Shown here: one piece after another, positions 42,455 to 53,604 of the stretch
Layout of the letters: each line of letters opens with the position of its first letter
Numbering within the stretch: position 1 is the first letter of the stretch
Source: Trichobilharzia szidati
Taxonomy: Eukaryota; Platyhelminthes; Trematoda; Strigeidida; Schistosomatidae
Direction: 5' to 3'
Length of the DNA stretch: 64,000 bases
Assembly: GCA_944472155.2 (NCBI GenBank)
Contig: OX235279.1
Span: forward strand, 161,904,199-161,968,198
Program-made: the position numbers and the translations under genes
Notes under the pieces: model-generated
What the model saw: only the letters and a program-made list of their open reading frames with translations
The model's database searches: none
What the model was told of the DNA's origin: nothing

Positions 42455-45370
42455 GCATCCCGAGCCATTGATGTATGTTGTGTTTCAGAAACACGCATAC
42501 AAGACCCAAGTGTGGTTATTCACCTAACCCCACCTGGCCAACAGGATGAATCTGCAAAATTCACCTTGAGGGTGTCAGGAGATGCGACGGCTAGCTCACG
42601 AGGATTAGCTGGTGTTGGGATAGCTTTAAGTACTAGAGCAGAAAAGACATTACTTGACTGGATCCCGGTAGATAGCCGAATGTGCGCTGTCCGCCTGAAC
42701 GGATCAGTGAAAAGGAGAAAGGACTGCACTACTCGCCGATGCCTTTTCGTAATCTCCGCCTACGCCCCCACTGACTGCAGTTCGGATGAAACGAAGGATG
42801 AGTTCTACCAAAAGCTGTCTAGTTTGCTGCGAAAGGCTAGACGCTCAGATATAGTCGTTTTAGCTGGTGACTTTAATGCTCAAGTAGGGAAATTGTGTCA
42901 ATCTGAGAAGAATGTTGGTGGCACATACGGAATTCCGTGCCAGCGAACCGACAACGGTGACCGTCTCCTACAGTTCTGTTCAGATAATCATCTGTTTCTT
43001 GTAAGCACTAACTTCAAACACAAGGAGAGACACTGTTTGACCTGGCGACCCCCATCATCAAATCAACGCTGGACACAAATAGACCACATAGCAATAAGCT
43101 ACCGTTGGCGTGGGTCGGTAGGAGATTGTCGCTCCTTCTGGAACACGTGTGTAGATACCGATCACGCACTGGTCCGCGCTCGTGTGTGCTTACGACTGAA
43201 CGGACGTAGGAAACAGCTGGCGGTAAACCCATCTCGTCCCCAGCTCGACCAGGGAACTAAGTCCCTATTTGAGGAAGAACTAGCTAAACACATATCTGAG
43301 TTCGACAGCTGCGCTCACCCTGAAGAAGCCTGGAAGAATATTCAGTCAGCCATAGATACAGCTGTAAAAGCTGTGAATAAGGTAAATCCAAAGGTGAGTA
43401 AAAACCATTGGATTTCGACTGCCTCATCCGAACTGATAGATGCTAGAAGACTTATTCCGGCGAGCTCCGAATTCAATGAGGAGCGAAAGCTGCACAAGAG
43501 GAAACTTACGAAAAGTCTCCGCAAGGACCGTGAACAGTGGTGGTTGACAAAGGCGAAAGAGATGGAAAAAGCATCGGCGATAGGCAACACCAGACAACTA
43601 TTCAGGCTTATCAGGGAAACAGGTGGTAAAAAACAAATGATAAGCGAAACAATCTCCGAGAAAAATGGCACCATAATTAGCTCCCAGGATAGACGTCTGG
43701 AGCGCTGGAAAGAACACTATGAGGAGCAGTTTAATTGGCCCACAGCCACACTTAACCTACCGGACATCCAACACCTCCCTGAATGGGAGGTAGACACAGG
43801 TCCTCCGTCCTTAACCGAGGTTACTAAAGCTGTCACCAATCTGAAGCTAGGCAAAGCAGCGGGACCTGATTTATTGACTCCAGAGGTATTTAAGTACAGA
43901 GGCGACAGTTTACTGTCTGCGTTAACGGAGGTTCTAGGCTGCGTCTGGAAATCAGAGGAAGTCCCATCGGGTTGGTGTAAGTCACTGATCATCCCGATAT
44001 ACAAGAAGGGGGACAAGTCGTCTTGTGATAATCACAGAGGGATTAGCTTGACTAATATAGTATCTAAAATCCTAGGCTCAATAATACTGCGTAGATTAAG
44101 TGGTGCTCGGGAGACACAAACACGATAAAACCAGGCAGGTTTCAGGCCAGGTAGAGGGTGTATTGATCATATCTTCACCCTTCGACAGATTCTAGAACAT
44201 AGGCATTCCTACCGGCGTCCAACAATCATTATATTTCTTGACCTAAAGGCGGCATTCGATTCTGTGGACCGAGAGATTCTCTGGCGATACTTGGCTGTAA
44301 AGGGAATGCCGAGAAAATACATTGCACTGATTAAGGCACTCTACTCGTACTCATGCAGCCAGGTGAGAGCTTATGGCGAGTTGTCATCTGAAGTGGTGAC
44401 GACTAGTGGCGTCCGTCAAGGATGCCCTTTATCCCCATTCCTACTCACTTTCATCATAGATGTACTAATGGACTTAACCCTAACTCACTTCAGCGACTCA
44501 GGGATTGACTTGCTACCAGGGAAGAATCTCGTTGACTTAGAATATGCGGACGATATAGTCCTTCTAGGCGAGGACTCTGAAAAAATGCAGAGTCTACTGA
44601 ACACCCTGAGCAACAATCTCCGCATGTTTGGCATGCGATTCGCCCCTATAAAATGTAAGATGATGCTGCAGGATTGGACTTCACCGACCCCTAGATTAGA
44701 AATAGGAAGTGAAGTGGTAGAACACGTTGACCGCTTCACTTACTTGGGAAGTACCATCAGCCCCAACGGGTTGATCTCCGACGAAATTTCAGCACGAATA
44801 CAGAGGGCTAGGTTCGCATACGCCAGTTTTCGCCGTCTCTGGCGTAGACGCGATATCCGACTATCGACCAAAGGGCGTGTGTACTGCTCAACAGTCCGCT
44901 CCGTCCTCCTTTATGGCTGTGAGACCTGGCCATTGAGAGCAGAAGACATGAAAAGATTAGCTGTCTTCGATCATAGGTGCCTGCGTTCTATCTCCCGTGT
45001 GAAGTGGTGTAATAAGGTGAGCAATATTGAGGTTAGGCGTTGAGTGCTAGGTAAGGCGGGGAAATCAATCGGCGAGACTGTGAAATTACTTCGACTGAGA
45101 TGGTTAGGACATGTGCTACGTATGCCTAGTCATCGCCTTCCTCGACGGGCAATGTTAGCTGATATAGGGTCAGGCTGGAAAAGAGCTAGCGGCGGTCAAA
45201 CCAAAACATGGCACCAATCAATGAAATCCACAACAGTCAATCTAAGCCACGTAGGGAGATGTAGACTTCCTGGTTGGGGCCCTCGGGATGGTAAAAACCA
45301 ATGGTTGGAAACAATTGGTGACATGGCTCAAAATCGTTCTCAGTGGCGCAGATGCATCCACTCCTTGTGA
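42455..45370 (+). pseudogene. LINE-A endonuclease/reverse transcriptase ORF with two nonsense codons
   Basis: One reading frame of 972 codons from the truncation point to the stop at 45368-45370. An APE-type endonuclease comes first: SETRIQD near 42485, GDFNAQVG at 42866-42889, QIDHIA near 43077, and TDHALV near 43160. The RT follows: LGKAAGPD near 43846, QAGFRPGRGCIDHI at about 44132, FLDLKAAFDSVDRE near 44235, GVRQGCPLSPF near 44408, and YADD at 44543-44554. A C-terminal domain holds VRSVLLYGCETWP near 44896, LRWLGHVLRMP near 45089 and WRRCIHSL at the end. The frame is broken only by TAA at 44126-44128 and TGA at 45041-45043. The second sits at a likely former CGA, fitting CpG or C-to-T decay. 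No frameshift was seen, so the insertion is young but cannot make a full enzyme. Confidence 0.93.
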
Positions 45371-45557
45371 CTTATGATTTCCAATTAAACTTTTGTTCTC
45401 CGTTATTACTATTCCTTTGTCTCACACCTCTGTTTACTGTCTATATTATGCATTTCTTCTACTTCCTTCTCTTGCTTTGCGTGCTACATAGATTGTGGCG
45501 ACTTGAACTGCCGCACATATGTGCAAAGTTCTATGTCGAAAACCGACCGACCGACCG
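42455..45557 (+). mobile_element. LINE-A retrotransposon, 5'-truncated, with 12-bp target-site duplication
   Basis: A 3,103-bp RTE-like insertion bounded by the direct repeat ACTGGACAGCTG (42443-42454 and 45558-45569). The left end opens inside the endonuclease coding region. The right end is a (ACCG)n run at about 45541-45557 after a 3' UTR of about 170 bp. RTE-clade elements commonly end in short tandem repeats, and SR2 is a known schistosome RTE family. I propose this relationship but cannot confirm the name. Confidence 0.93.
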
Positions 45558-45625
45558 ACTGGACAGCTGTTTCGTCCTAGTTTTGATACTCTTCATCAGC
45601 GCGCATCCACCGGGGATTGGAAATA
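45558..45625 (-). mobile_element. SINE-B, right part of a split copy
   Basis: Continues the copy at 42351-42454 after the LINE-A insertion: 'ctggacagctgtttcgtcc', 'actcttcatcagcgcgc' and the start of the B box region. On minus the core is AUGAAGA. Confidence 0.88.
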
Positions 45626-45629
45626 CGTA

Positions 45630-45880
45630 CTAAGGAGACCCCTAAGTGGTACCATATATCAGGCAGATTGTCGCTTGAACTGGAACATGGATGGGAAGTG
45701 AGCAGGATGAGTTGGGAGTGTGCCCAAGACTTCTGACATGTAGGGGACCATGTGAGGAGGAGGAGATGGTAGCTTTCTGAGCAGTCGTGGAGTCAGATAA
45801 AGACATATGCAGAGAACAGGGTGAAATGGGGGTCTTCACCCCTCCAGTTGAAGTCCTATGCACCACTTGCCTCAATAACA
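45630..45880 (+). mobile_element. LINE-B 3' end fragment
   Basis: 'gaactggaacatggatggga' (45676), the 'gaggaggaggagatggtagc' region (45755) and the 3' end 'gttgaagtcctatgcacca' (45847). Confidence 0.65.
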
Positions 45881-46069
45881 ACTAATATTGTCAGATAGAT
45901 ATCTTCACAACATATAGCTCTCCTGCTACAGTTAATCTCTTAAGATACTAACCCTCTTCGCCACCCTGTCTCGACATTGTAAGCTCCTAGATATAACTAT
46001 CAATTCTCATCAAGCATTGATTTCCATTAGAAAACTGCTAAGAATTAGAAAAAGTTTTGCATAGCTGTT

Positions 46070-46215
46070 TCGTCCTTCTAGTTTGGGACTCTTCACTAGT
46101 ACCCACAGGTGAAGCCCTTCCCGCCGTCCGGCCTCCTACTAGGGATCTAACCCGCAGACATTCAGGTTATATACGAGAAACTTGTTGATCGTTCAGTCAT
46201 TCAGATGGAATCGAA
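46070..46215 (-). mobile_element. SINE-B fragment
   Basis: Hammerhead-like domain with 'tagctgtttcgtccttctag' and 'tttgggactcttcactag', then a decayed tRNA-like part. On minus the core is GUGAAGA. Confidence 0.65.
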
Positions 46216-46219
46216 TGGC

Positions 46220-46665
46220 TAGGCCTATGAATTCCGTCTTTGTCCATTCGCGACGCACAGTGCAACGGCAATTCTATGTCATCAGCGGGTGTAAACCTGT
46301 CATCATACCCAAATTAGCTGACCTTGTTGATCATGACTCTCTGCACTTGACAATAATATTTGTTGCCTGCTTGTCACGTGACTGTCTATGTTTTGGTTAA
46401 AAACAACCAAAATACCCGGGAACAAGTGTTTATTTTTAAAATTCAATGCATCACACGTGAATGAACCAATCAGAGACAGACAAGAAGGCAACCAATAGGA
46501 TTTCACTAATTCATTACATTGGTTGCTAAGGTAATAATTTGTTTTTGTCTAAGACGTACTAAAAAGTGTCTGTTTTTTCAGTATTTTTGAATGTATTCAA
46601 GGTTTTCTGGTGCAGATTAAATTGGCTAGATGGGTGGGTAGGGGAGGGAGGCGAAGGAATAATAA
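46220..46665. other. Spacer without recognisable gene
   Basis: AT-rich; nothing recognised. Confidence 0.35.
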
Positions 46666-46669
46666 TTGT

Positions 46670-47035
46670 AATTATAATAGCTTTATTTTAATCCATATAT
46701 TTTTTGTATAAATATGGAATTTTCAGCATGAAGTAGAGTATTGCATCTAACTTAATCATTACGACGGTAATAATCAAAACTGAGGTATTTACACTGATAA
46801 TACTGTTGAATAAGAATATGAGTATATAACTAAATTTTGATTGGAAATATTAACAACAATGCAATAGTGAAAATAAAGAAAAAAATAACTCTTTACTTAG
46901 ATTTCTGCAGTGACGTGGTATTGTCCTGCTCTCCACACATATAAAATGTTTCCCGACCAAATGAGGTATAGTAGAGTTTTTATAATTAGTTGTCCGATCG
47001 ATAAAGTCGTCCATAGTTGCTTCTAGTTCCACACT
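46670..47035 (-). mobile_element. CR1-like LINE 3' end
   Basis: On minus the C-terminal codons read 'TTNYKNSTIPHLVGK' (about 47000-46955), matching 'TTNYRNSTIPYLARV' of the 33 kb copy. A 3' UTR follows, ending with 'gctgaaaattccatattt' and (AAT)n at about 46670. This is a different 3' UTR variant from that at 34.3 kb. Confidence 0.75.
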
Positions 47036-47044
47036 TACCTGAGG

Positions 47045-47990
47045 AGACGCATGCAAGTATGGGTTGAGATGTTTATCGAGAGGATGCCCAGAGTTCATCC
47101 ACATAAGGAGGGGACATCTGAGGCCCTACGTAGGATTCTCAGTAAAGCAGGACTTAGAGTGGCATTCAAACTTACAAACTCACTCAGGTAGGACAAGCTC
47201 TGTAGGCTGGAAGACCTGGTGGACCCAATTAAACAAAATAATATAATTTACAAAATACCCTGCAATGACTGTGAGGTCAACTGTATAGGTCAAACTAGTA
47301 GGTCGAGGGTAGTCATATTGTCCGAACATAAGAATTTAGCTAAGGTTAGAATGGTCGACCTCGAGAAGATACGTAGTTTAGAAAAAAGCTCAGCAATTGC
47401 ACTACATGCACTAACACACAACCATACAATAGGGTGGGAGAGGGTTAAGATTCTAAGAAGTAATCTATGTAGGTGGAGAGAGGTTGATAACTGAATCCTG
47501 GTTCATTGAGTCTACACCCAACACATGCAACAGAAATGACTCTGCAAATACAAGAAATATGAAAGATATTATTACCACCAGTCAGTCAAATCAGAGGAGG
47601 ATAATAAATAATCTTAAAATTCTATTTCAATTGAAGCACATCACAACATTCCAAATAGCTACTTACAAGTTACTACAAAAACACTCGTCTTATTTCCCAT
47701 CTGATTGTAATTGATCAATAACACTCATATTACTATTTCTGAATGTACATTATCCTATATTGATTTTTATTTCAATATCTAGTCAATTCCACACATGTAT
47801 ATAAATGAAGGAAAGAAGTTGTGTGAGTAACTTGATATGATTATGAGCAATAATTTGTGCTCGAAATGTAATCGTTAATATTACTGTATAACACTGTGTG
47901 ATTTATCAAAATAAAATCTTATCCATAATGGAGTTACACTCTACCACAGTGCCCAAGTTTTATTCTTATATCAATAATATAATATTCGTT
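47045..47990 (+). mobile_element. Penelope-like element, 3' part
   Basis: Coding remnants from the RT C-terminus ('KEGTSEALRRILSKAG', about 47107-47154) through the GIY-YIG endonuclease and a short C-terminal segment, then a 3' region with the hairpin at 47832-47875 and end words 'acactctaccacagtgccc' near 47938-47956. The best PLE copy in the window. Confidence 0.85.
47219..47494 (+). pseudogene. PLE GIY-YIG endonuclease domain fragment
   Basis: Open for 91 codons. Reads 'NNIIYKIPCNDCEVNCIGQT' near the start, the GIY-YIG core in its usual Penelope form (IYKI....Y/CIGQT), then 'SEHKNLAKVRM' and 'ALHALTHNHTIGW'. Two Cys residues (C-NDC) precede the motif, as is typical. The copy at 55.5 kb has YIGQT where this has CIGQT, so the key Tyr is replaced here. 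The flanking RT is missing. Confidence 0.85.
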
Positions 47991-48004
47991 TATTTCTCTC
48001 ATTA

Positions 48005-48205
48005 GTCTATGTGCCCACTATCAGTGGCACAGAGATTGGGACTCTCGCTGACCATGCACATGGTCCGGGTTTCGATCCCCTGCCGATGCACACCCAATAT
48101 CTATGGTCGACCTGCAAAATTTGGCTACCGATATCACACTCTGAAAATTCCATACTTGTACCAAAAATGCGGTGTGGAATCAAGCTATAATCAAAAAAAT
48201 ATTAA
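48005..48205 (+). mobile_element. SINE-D copy
   Basis: A tRNA-related head ('agtggcacagagattgggac', 'catggtccgggtttcgatcc' near 48060) is joined to the tail 'ctgaaaattccatacttg', with 'gtgtggaatcaagctataat' near 48170. The head matches SINE-C and the tail matches CR1-like LINE ends. Confidence 0.8.
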
Positions 48206-48369
48206 CACAAGTTGGCTTGGTGACAACAATCCACTCGTCATACTGACTGCTTTAATTGCCTTTCGTAGTATAACACAGCAGTCTTTCGTAGTTGGCCCAG
48301 GAAAGATTCAGGTAGGGAATGGTGGAGAGCAGTAAAGAAGGATATTTAGAATACTGGAAGAATTAACAA

Positions 48370-48900
48370 ACTTGGAAAGTACAGACTGAATGAGTGATAC
48401 CAGGTTGTCCCAACTTCCTTACGTAGGACATTAAGCGAAACAGCATCTTTCTGGAAACTAACATGATGTAGGAAGACGAGAAGAGGTGATCAGATGAAAT
48501 AAAGTCCTTCTTTAGTCAGAAATTTGAGTGGACATTATATTAGCTTGGAAAAGAGTTAGAAAGTGGGAGTAGTCACATCAAAAGCTGGCTCCAGTCCATG
48601 TATGTTGGTTTAAGTCGTCAACAGATTGCGAAATGAGGCCTAGGCTACCTGGTGTTAGAAGGTCTTTGGGAGGCTAAGAACCAACGACACCTGAAGGTTC
48701 TTATAATGTGATATGTCTCAAAATCATTTTTCTCAATAGGGCCGTAAGTGCAGATAGACTCTTTTTATGTTGTCTCGCATGTTCAACAAACCGTCGTGTG
48801 TTTTTTCATGTTAGTAATCTTTCTCGTGTACGCCTTTTTTACCTTTCTGCTCATTAGAGTTATTTTGATTTGTCTTGTCATTCACTTCGATCGGTGTAGA
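48370..48900 (+). mobile_element. LINE-A 3' fragment, diverged
   Basis: 'ttagcttggaaaagagttag' (48541), 'ggaggctaagaaccaacgac' (48669), 'gtctcaaaatcatttttctc' (48715), then the 3' UTR. Confidence 0.65.
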
Positions 48901-48910
48901 GAAGTAGTTT

Positions 48911-49140
48911 TTTTATTCCTTCACGTTACCATTGGAATATAGGGCTTCAAGCTAGTTGGCTTGAAGTTTCTGTAGCAGTGTTTATTTTTACAGGATGGGG
49001 TGCTAGCCTCATGCCCAACCTTTCCTATTCACCAGCTTTATTTCTGGCTTAGTGAGGTAAAGGGATGCGCCGGCCGGGGATCGAACCCCGGACCATGTGC
49101 ATGGTCGGCGAGCGTCCTAACCGCTATGCCACCGACGCAC
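48911..49140 (-). mobile_element. SINE-C, full copy
   Basis: Best SINE-C head. On minus from 49140: acceptor-like GCGTCGG pairs with CCGGCGC; A-box region 'tggcatagcggttaggacg'; B box 'ggggttcgatccccgg'. Body and tail follow. The possible duplication is only AAGTAGT and therefore weak. Confidence 0.9.
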
Positions 49141-49159
49141 TAAAGTAGTAGTAGTAGTA

Positions 49160-49510
49160 CCACGAGCTAACTACTGTTAGAGAAGCATTGAAAAACCAGC
49201 CAGGGAGTACTAGACAGCTGACTGCTTCGTCCGCCTCCCATTCAGCAGTACATAGAACTCCCCGCCAGGGTTCAACCACCCAGGATACCTTTCGGTCACA
49301 AGTCAAGCCAGTGAGACCCACCCTATCCAATGGCCAGCCGATGAATTCCAACTTCCGCCAATTCGTGGGATTCATGGACTTCATGGACAGTCCAAAACTA
49401 GGCTGACGAAACAGCTGCCCAGTACTCCCTGTAAGTGATTTTCCAATGGTTCTTTAACCGATGCCAGCTCATTATGAGATCCTGTAAGCAATCAAATCAA
49501 ATCCTTACGA
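49160..49510. mobile_element. SINE-B inverted pair
   Basis: Minus part 49160-49385 (tail, domain, tRNA-like head, start of the 5' domain) joined to a plus 3' part at about 49386-49510 ('aactaggctgacgaaacagc', 'tcattatgagatcctgtaag'). Confidence 0.75.
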
Positions 49511-49514
49511 ACCA

Positions 49515-50285
49515 ACTTGAGAACGGGAATAACACCCATGTTTAAGAGTGTTTAAGGTGGGAGACGCTAAGACTGAAGTGTCTATTTTATGTGTTCTCAG
49601 TAGATTGGATGAATAGTGCTTCAGTTATCGATCCCTCTCTTTCTCTCTCTCCCTCCACCTATCTGAAAAGATTATAAGGAGATCCAAAAGGAATAAAAAA
49701 ACAGAACGAATAGTATAAGGGCTACACAAAAAGGTGGCGACCTGCTTAAAACTTGGGCGACGGAAAAAGTCTCCATCAATACGCTGCATTTCTAACTAAA
49801 TTTTTTTGAAATTTGAATTCTAATAGTATTGATTATTTACTCTGGTGAGAGCTTAAAAGATCTACAATCTCTTGTAACTCTCAATTTTCTAATAAAAATG
49901 AGAAATACCATTGTCCTGGATGGACAACAGCTTATCACAAAACATGAGGTATAACTATTCCTCAGTGGTGTACTTTGTCCACCAAAATGTACTCCTGAAC
50001 TTTCTATATAATCGGCATTCAAGAAGAATTTGATCGTGTATTTCTCGAAGGGGACAAAGAGCAGGTGTCATGATGGGGGATTGGTTTGTGTTTCAGGTCA
50101 GATAGAACTGGTTCGTACGATCTACTGTCATTTAATTAATCTTTCTGAGGGTTGTGGGCGAAGATAAAATATAAAACTGGGTTGAAAATTATGTACATTA
50201 TATAAACATTGTTCAGAATAAAGCTGTTAATAATAATAATAATAATGGATTTAAAACATCATTGGGACTACAATGCAGAGAGGAG
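49515..50285. other. Spacer without recognisable gene
   Basis: AT-rich with (TAA)n near 50228. Nothing recognised. Confidence 0.35.
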
Positions 50286-50289
50286 CGGA

Positions 50290-50740
50290 CCTCTGAAACT
50301 TTACATACTGAGTGACTGGTAGAGTTTCAAAGCAGTAGTTCAACCTGCCACAATCCACATAGCAACAAAGTTAGAGAACTACAGGAATTGCTCATAATCT
50401 CTCATCTCCTCCTCGCCAGGACATTCTCCTCTATGTCACTCTTAGATGCATAACCAACATGTGATCTCCCATTCGGACTCCAAAATGTCATTAGACAGTC
50501 TCCTTAGGATATTGCTAATCGGTCTCCATTTTCTTCTGCATATTTGGTGAGCAGCAGGTGCTGGGTTGGTTCGCTCCCACAGTCGCTTGTTGATAATTCT
50601 CTCTCACTTGCCAGTCGGCCATCTGATCTTCAATATGGGGCCAGCGAGGGGGACAGTAGTTTATAAAAGTCTGCCACAGTCGGCCTTTTGGGAATGCTTT
50701 TCGTGACCCGGCCATCCGGAATAATTGACACCATTTGGAA
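50290..50740 (-). mobile_element. LINE-B 3' fragment
   Basis: Antisense LINE-B: 'ctctcatctcctcctcgcca' (50399), 'cagtcggccatctgatcttc' (50612), 'aagtctgccacagtcgg' and 'ggaatgcttttcgtgacccg'. Confidence 0.65.
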
Positions 50741-50754
50741 GTGGCCCTTAAAAT

Positions 50755-50880
50755 CTCCAGCTAGTCAAAGTTAGAATTAGATGGGCCAATGGGTTCCACA
50801 GTCCCACCGGCTGAGTGATTGTCAACTGGCTGGCGTCGTAACCTGAAGGTTCTCTGTCGGATCTGTACCTGTAGTTAGAC
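50755..50880 (+). mobile_element. SINE-B head fragment
   Basis: 'aaagttagaattagatgggc' and a decayed tRNA-like head ('cccaccggctgagtgattg', 'cgtaacctgaaggttctctg'). Confidence 0.5.
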
Positions 50881-50899
50881 GGGGGGGGGTATCCTGGAT

Positions 50900-52020
50900 G
50901 AGAATCACAATCAAGGACTACAGAAACACATGTCCATCCCACTCTTAATCCCACTCCCAACTCCTTGATAAGGATTTTCAACGACTTTCTCACATTGTCG
51001 CTGAGTCAGTCACTTTGTCTTCAAACTAAAATGAAAAATCAGTCAATCAATCAATCAATCTACACCCTCCCCTACTCAACCCTTCAGTGGAAACCAACAC
51101 ACTTCAGAAAAGATTAGCACCGATTCAAGCCAAACACCTTTTTTCTTTCTCAGTGCTTTGAAATAGTAATAATTTGTCCTCCGTCTCATTCTGATGTCCC
51201 ATTCCTGGATAGTATACATTGATTAGCAACCAGTAGAAAAGTTCCCACTCCGCCTCCCCCTTCCCTCTCTCTCCCCTTGTTTCTCAGTCTGAAGTTTGTT
51301 TATTATTGAGTTAAGAGTTTGTCATAATTAGAATAGAATTTCAGACACCTCAGTGTTACCGTGGCAACACCGACGACACTGATAAATGCACTTATCCCAA
51401 TAATTAACTTTTTCAGTAAAACAACAAATATGCCTTTAAATATGGATAGGACTGAGGAGCGAAGAAAATAGAGTCAGTCAGTCAGTTAGTCGTAGAATCA
51501 CTGTGTGTGTTTGTCTGTGCGTGTATGGGTGTGAGTGAGTGCTGAGGTGTGCTTGTTCGCGTGTCACACACACTTAGTGCAATACAAACGCTTCACAAAC
51601 ACAGAAACACACACACACGAAATGTACCGAACACTACAAGGTTTCCTCTTTGAAATTTGAATATTTGAACATTTAAATACACGAAAGTTTAAAAGGTCCC
51701 AATGCGATTAGCAGTGAATGGATAAATAAAAAACTGACACTGGAGTTGTTGGTGGATGGGTTGTTGGGTGAATATGTATTAGATATGGAAGCTGGAATGG
51801 CATACTTAGAAGAAGGTATGGATTGATACATGGATTGATAGACGAACAGACAGCTGCATCGATAGAAGGGAAGACACGTGCACACACGACATGTTGGCAC
51901 AGAAGCATAGAAACATTCACCCAGGCACACGCACCATCGAGCAGATGCGGACCGACAAATACATAGAGAAGCACAAATTCAACGCTTGTTTTATTTTCGT
52001 TCCACACCCGTAATCACATA
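50900..52020. repeat. Recurrent block unit 1
   Basis: Shares its first 400 bp with 63630-64000 ('ccactcccaactccttgata', 'gaaaccaacacacttcagaa', 'aatttgtcctccgtctcatt'). Its later part ('aaatttgaatatttgaac', (GATA)-like runs) recurs at 52880-53600, 60430-61060 and 61830-62260. No coding content seen. Confidence 0.8.
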
Positions 52021-52064
52021 ATAATAACGATAATTCTCAAGAGTTGATTTGTAAGGATCTAATT

Positions 52065-52430
52065 TGTTTATCGAGTTTACCCATGGATTGATAACAGCTG
52101 AAGAACCATTGAAAACCCACCAAGGAGTAGTGGACAGCTGTTTCGACCTAGTTTGGGACTCATTGGGTTTCGAACCCAGGACCTTCCGGTTACAAGTCAA
52201 GCTCGTAGACCATTCAGCCACTGGGACAGGAGTCAATGACCCATGAATTCTAACTTCTACCAACTTGTGATTTTTTTAGCGCGACCACCAACCAATGTCA
52301 CCGCTGGGAACTACATCCTCAGCCCCTACTGGATGGACATCACTGGTCACGACTTCTCACCAAAACTCCAGGAAACCCTGTCCTGTAGCAGGACGCTAGT
52401 GATCATCTGAATAATTTTCAAGAAATGATG
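52065..52430 (-). mobile_element. SINE-B, near full-length minus copy
   Basis: Tail, damaged domain (core deleted: 'tttgggactcattgggtttc'), B box, A box region 'cattcagccactgggac', and 5' domain to about 52400. Confidence 0.8.
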
Positions 52431-52434
52431 TGGG

Positions 52435-52605
52435 CCATTGAATCGGGTCCTAGTGGCTGAGTGGTATACGAGCTTGACTTGTGACCCGAGGGTCCTGGGT
52501 TCAAACTCCGGTCGGTACGCAGTGCTGAAGAGTTCCAAACTAGGATGTAACAGCTGTCCAGTACTCCCCGGTGGGTTTTCAGTGGGCAAACTCGATAAAT
52601 ATTAA
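52435..52605 (+). mobile_element. SINE-B plus copy, 3' part
   Basis: tRNA-like head with 'agtggctgagtgg' and 'gggttcaaactccgg', then the domain with core CUGAAGA (C3 retained) but GAAA changed to GUAA. Ends near 52600. Confidence 0.8.
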
Positions 52606-52669
52606 CAATGATAAAAATTGGGGCGGGGGAATTCACGCCTGGAAATCTGGAGTGGGTGACTTGGGATAG

Positions 52670-52860
52670 GGTGATGGATTCATACTCCTGAAGAGAGTCA
52701 CTCCCAAACTAAGACGACAGAAACATCTATCCAGCACACCCCCATCCCCCTGCTAGCAGTTTTCAATGGCCTTCTCTCTAACTACCACTGAGTCAGTCAA
52801 TTCGTGATCATACTAAAAAACATCAATCAAATCTCCTGTGCAAAAGACACTTGAGGAGAG
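52670..52860 (+). mobile_element. SINE-B fragment
   Basis: 'ctgaagagagtcactcccaa', 'aagacgacagaaac' and a tail ending 'aatctcctgtgcaaaagac'. Confidence 0.55.
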
Positions 52861-52879
52861 AGACGTCTGTTGGTTTGCA

Positions 52880-53600
52880 GGTTTCAATCAATAACAATAG
52901 TGATAATTTGCTTTCTGTCTCATTCTGATGTCCAGTTGCCTTTTAACTCATATTGTGCATCAGACAACCACCTCTTTCTCTCTCTCTCTCTTAAGTTTAT
53001 TTACTGAATTAAGGATTATATGAGATGTCTAAAAAATTTCAGACAAGTCGTTGTTACCATAGCAACAACTTTGGTGACACCGGCGTACAAATATGTATCT
53101 CAATAATTCAGCCTTTCCTACAACCAAAAATATCCCATGATTATAAATAGGATTGAATACAGTCCATGAATCAGTGGTTAATATATGTGCGCGTAAGCGT
53201 CAGAGTGTAGGTGTGGTGTGTGTTTGCGACATACATACAAGTAGTACATATAAACACCACACACACACACACAGAAGTGCCATCACTATAAACTTTTGGA
53301 AATTGAACATCTGAATTTGAAATTTAAAAAGCCCTAAGAAGTTTATGAATAAATCAATAGACATACACGATTGCGTGCGTCCGTGCATGGGTATGTGTTA
53401 GATGATTAAAGTATGAACTAAAAGTAAGTCGGCCTTTTCATGATAGATGATAACACATAGACATACAGATGGATAGACGGACACACATTACGTGCAAAGA
53501 CATATCCGCGCGTGTGGACGCACACACAGACACACCCACACACTCATGCAACCATAACGACAAACATAAATTCAACGGTAAAAATAATTTATTTCACACA
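52880..53600. repeat. Recurrent block unit 2
   Basis: Repeats the unit 1 content: 'tctcattctgatgtccagtt', 'gttaccatagcaacaac', 'aatttgaaatttaaaaagcc' and CA/GATA-rich tracts. Confidence 0.7.
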
Positions 53601-53604
53601 CTGT

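Noticed and set aside
42455..45557. A functional retrotransposon
   Set aside because: 5'-truncated within the endonuclease and with two nonsense codons.
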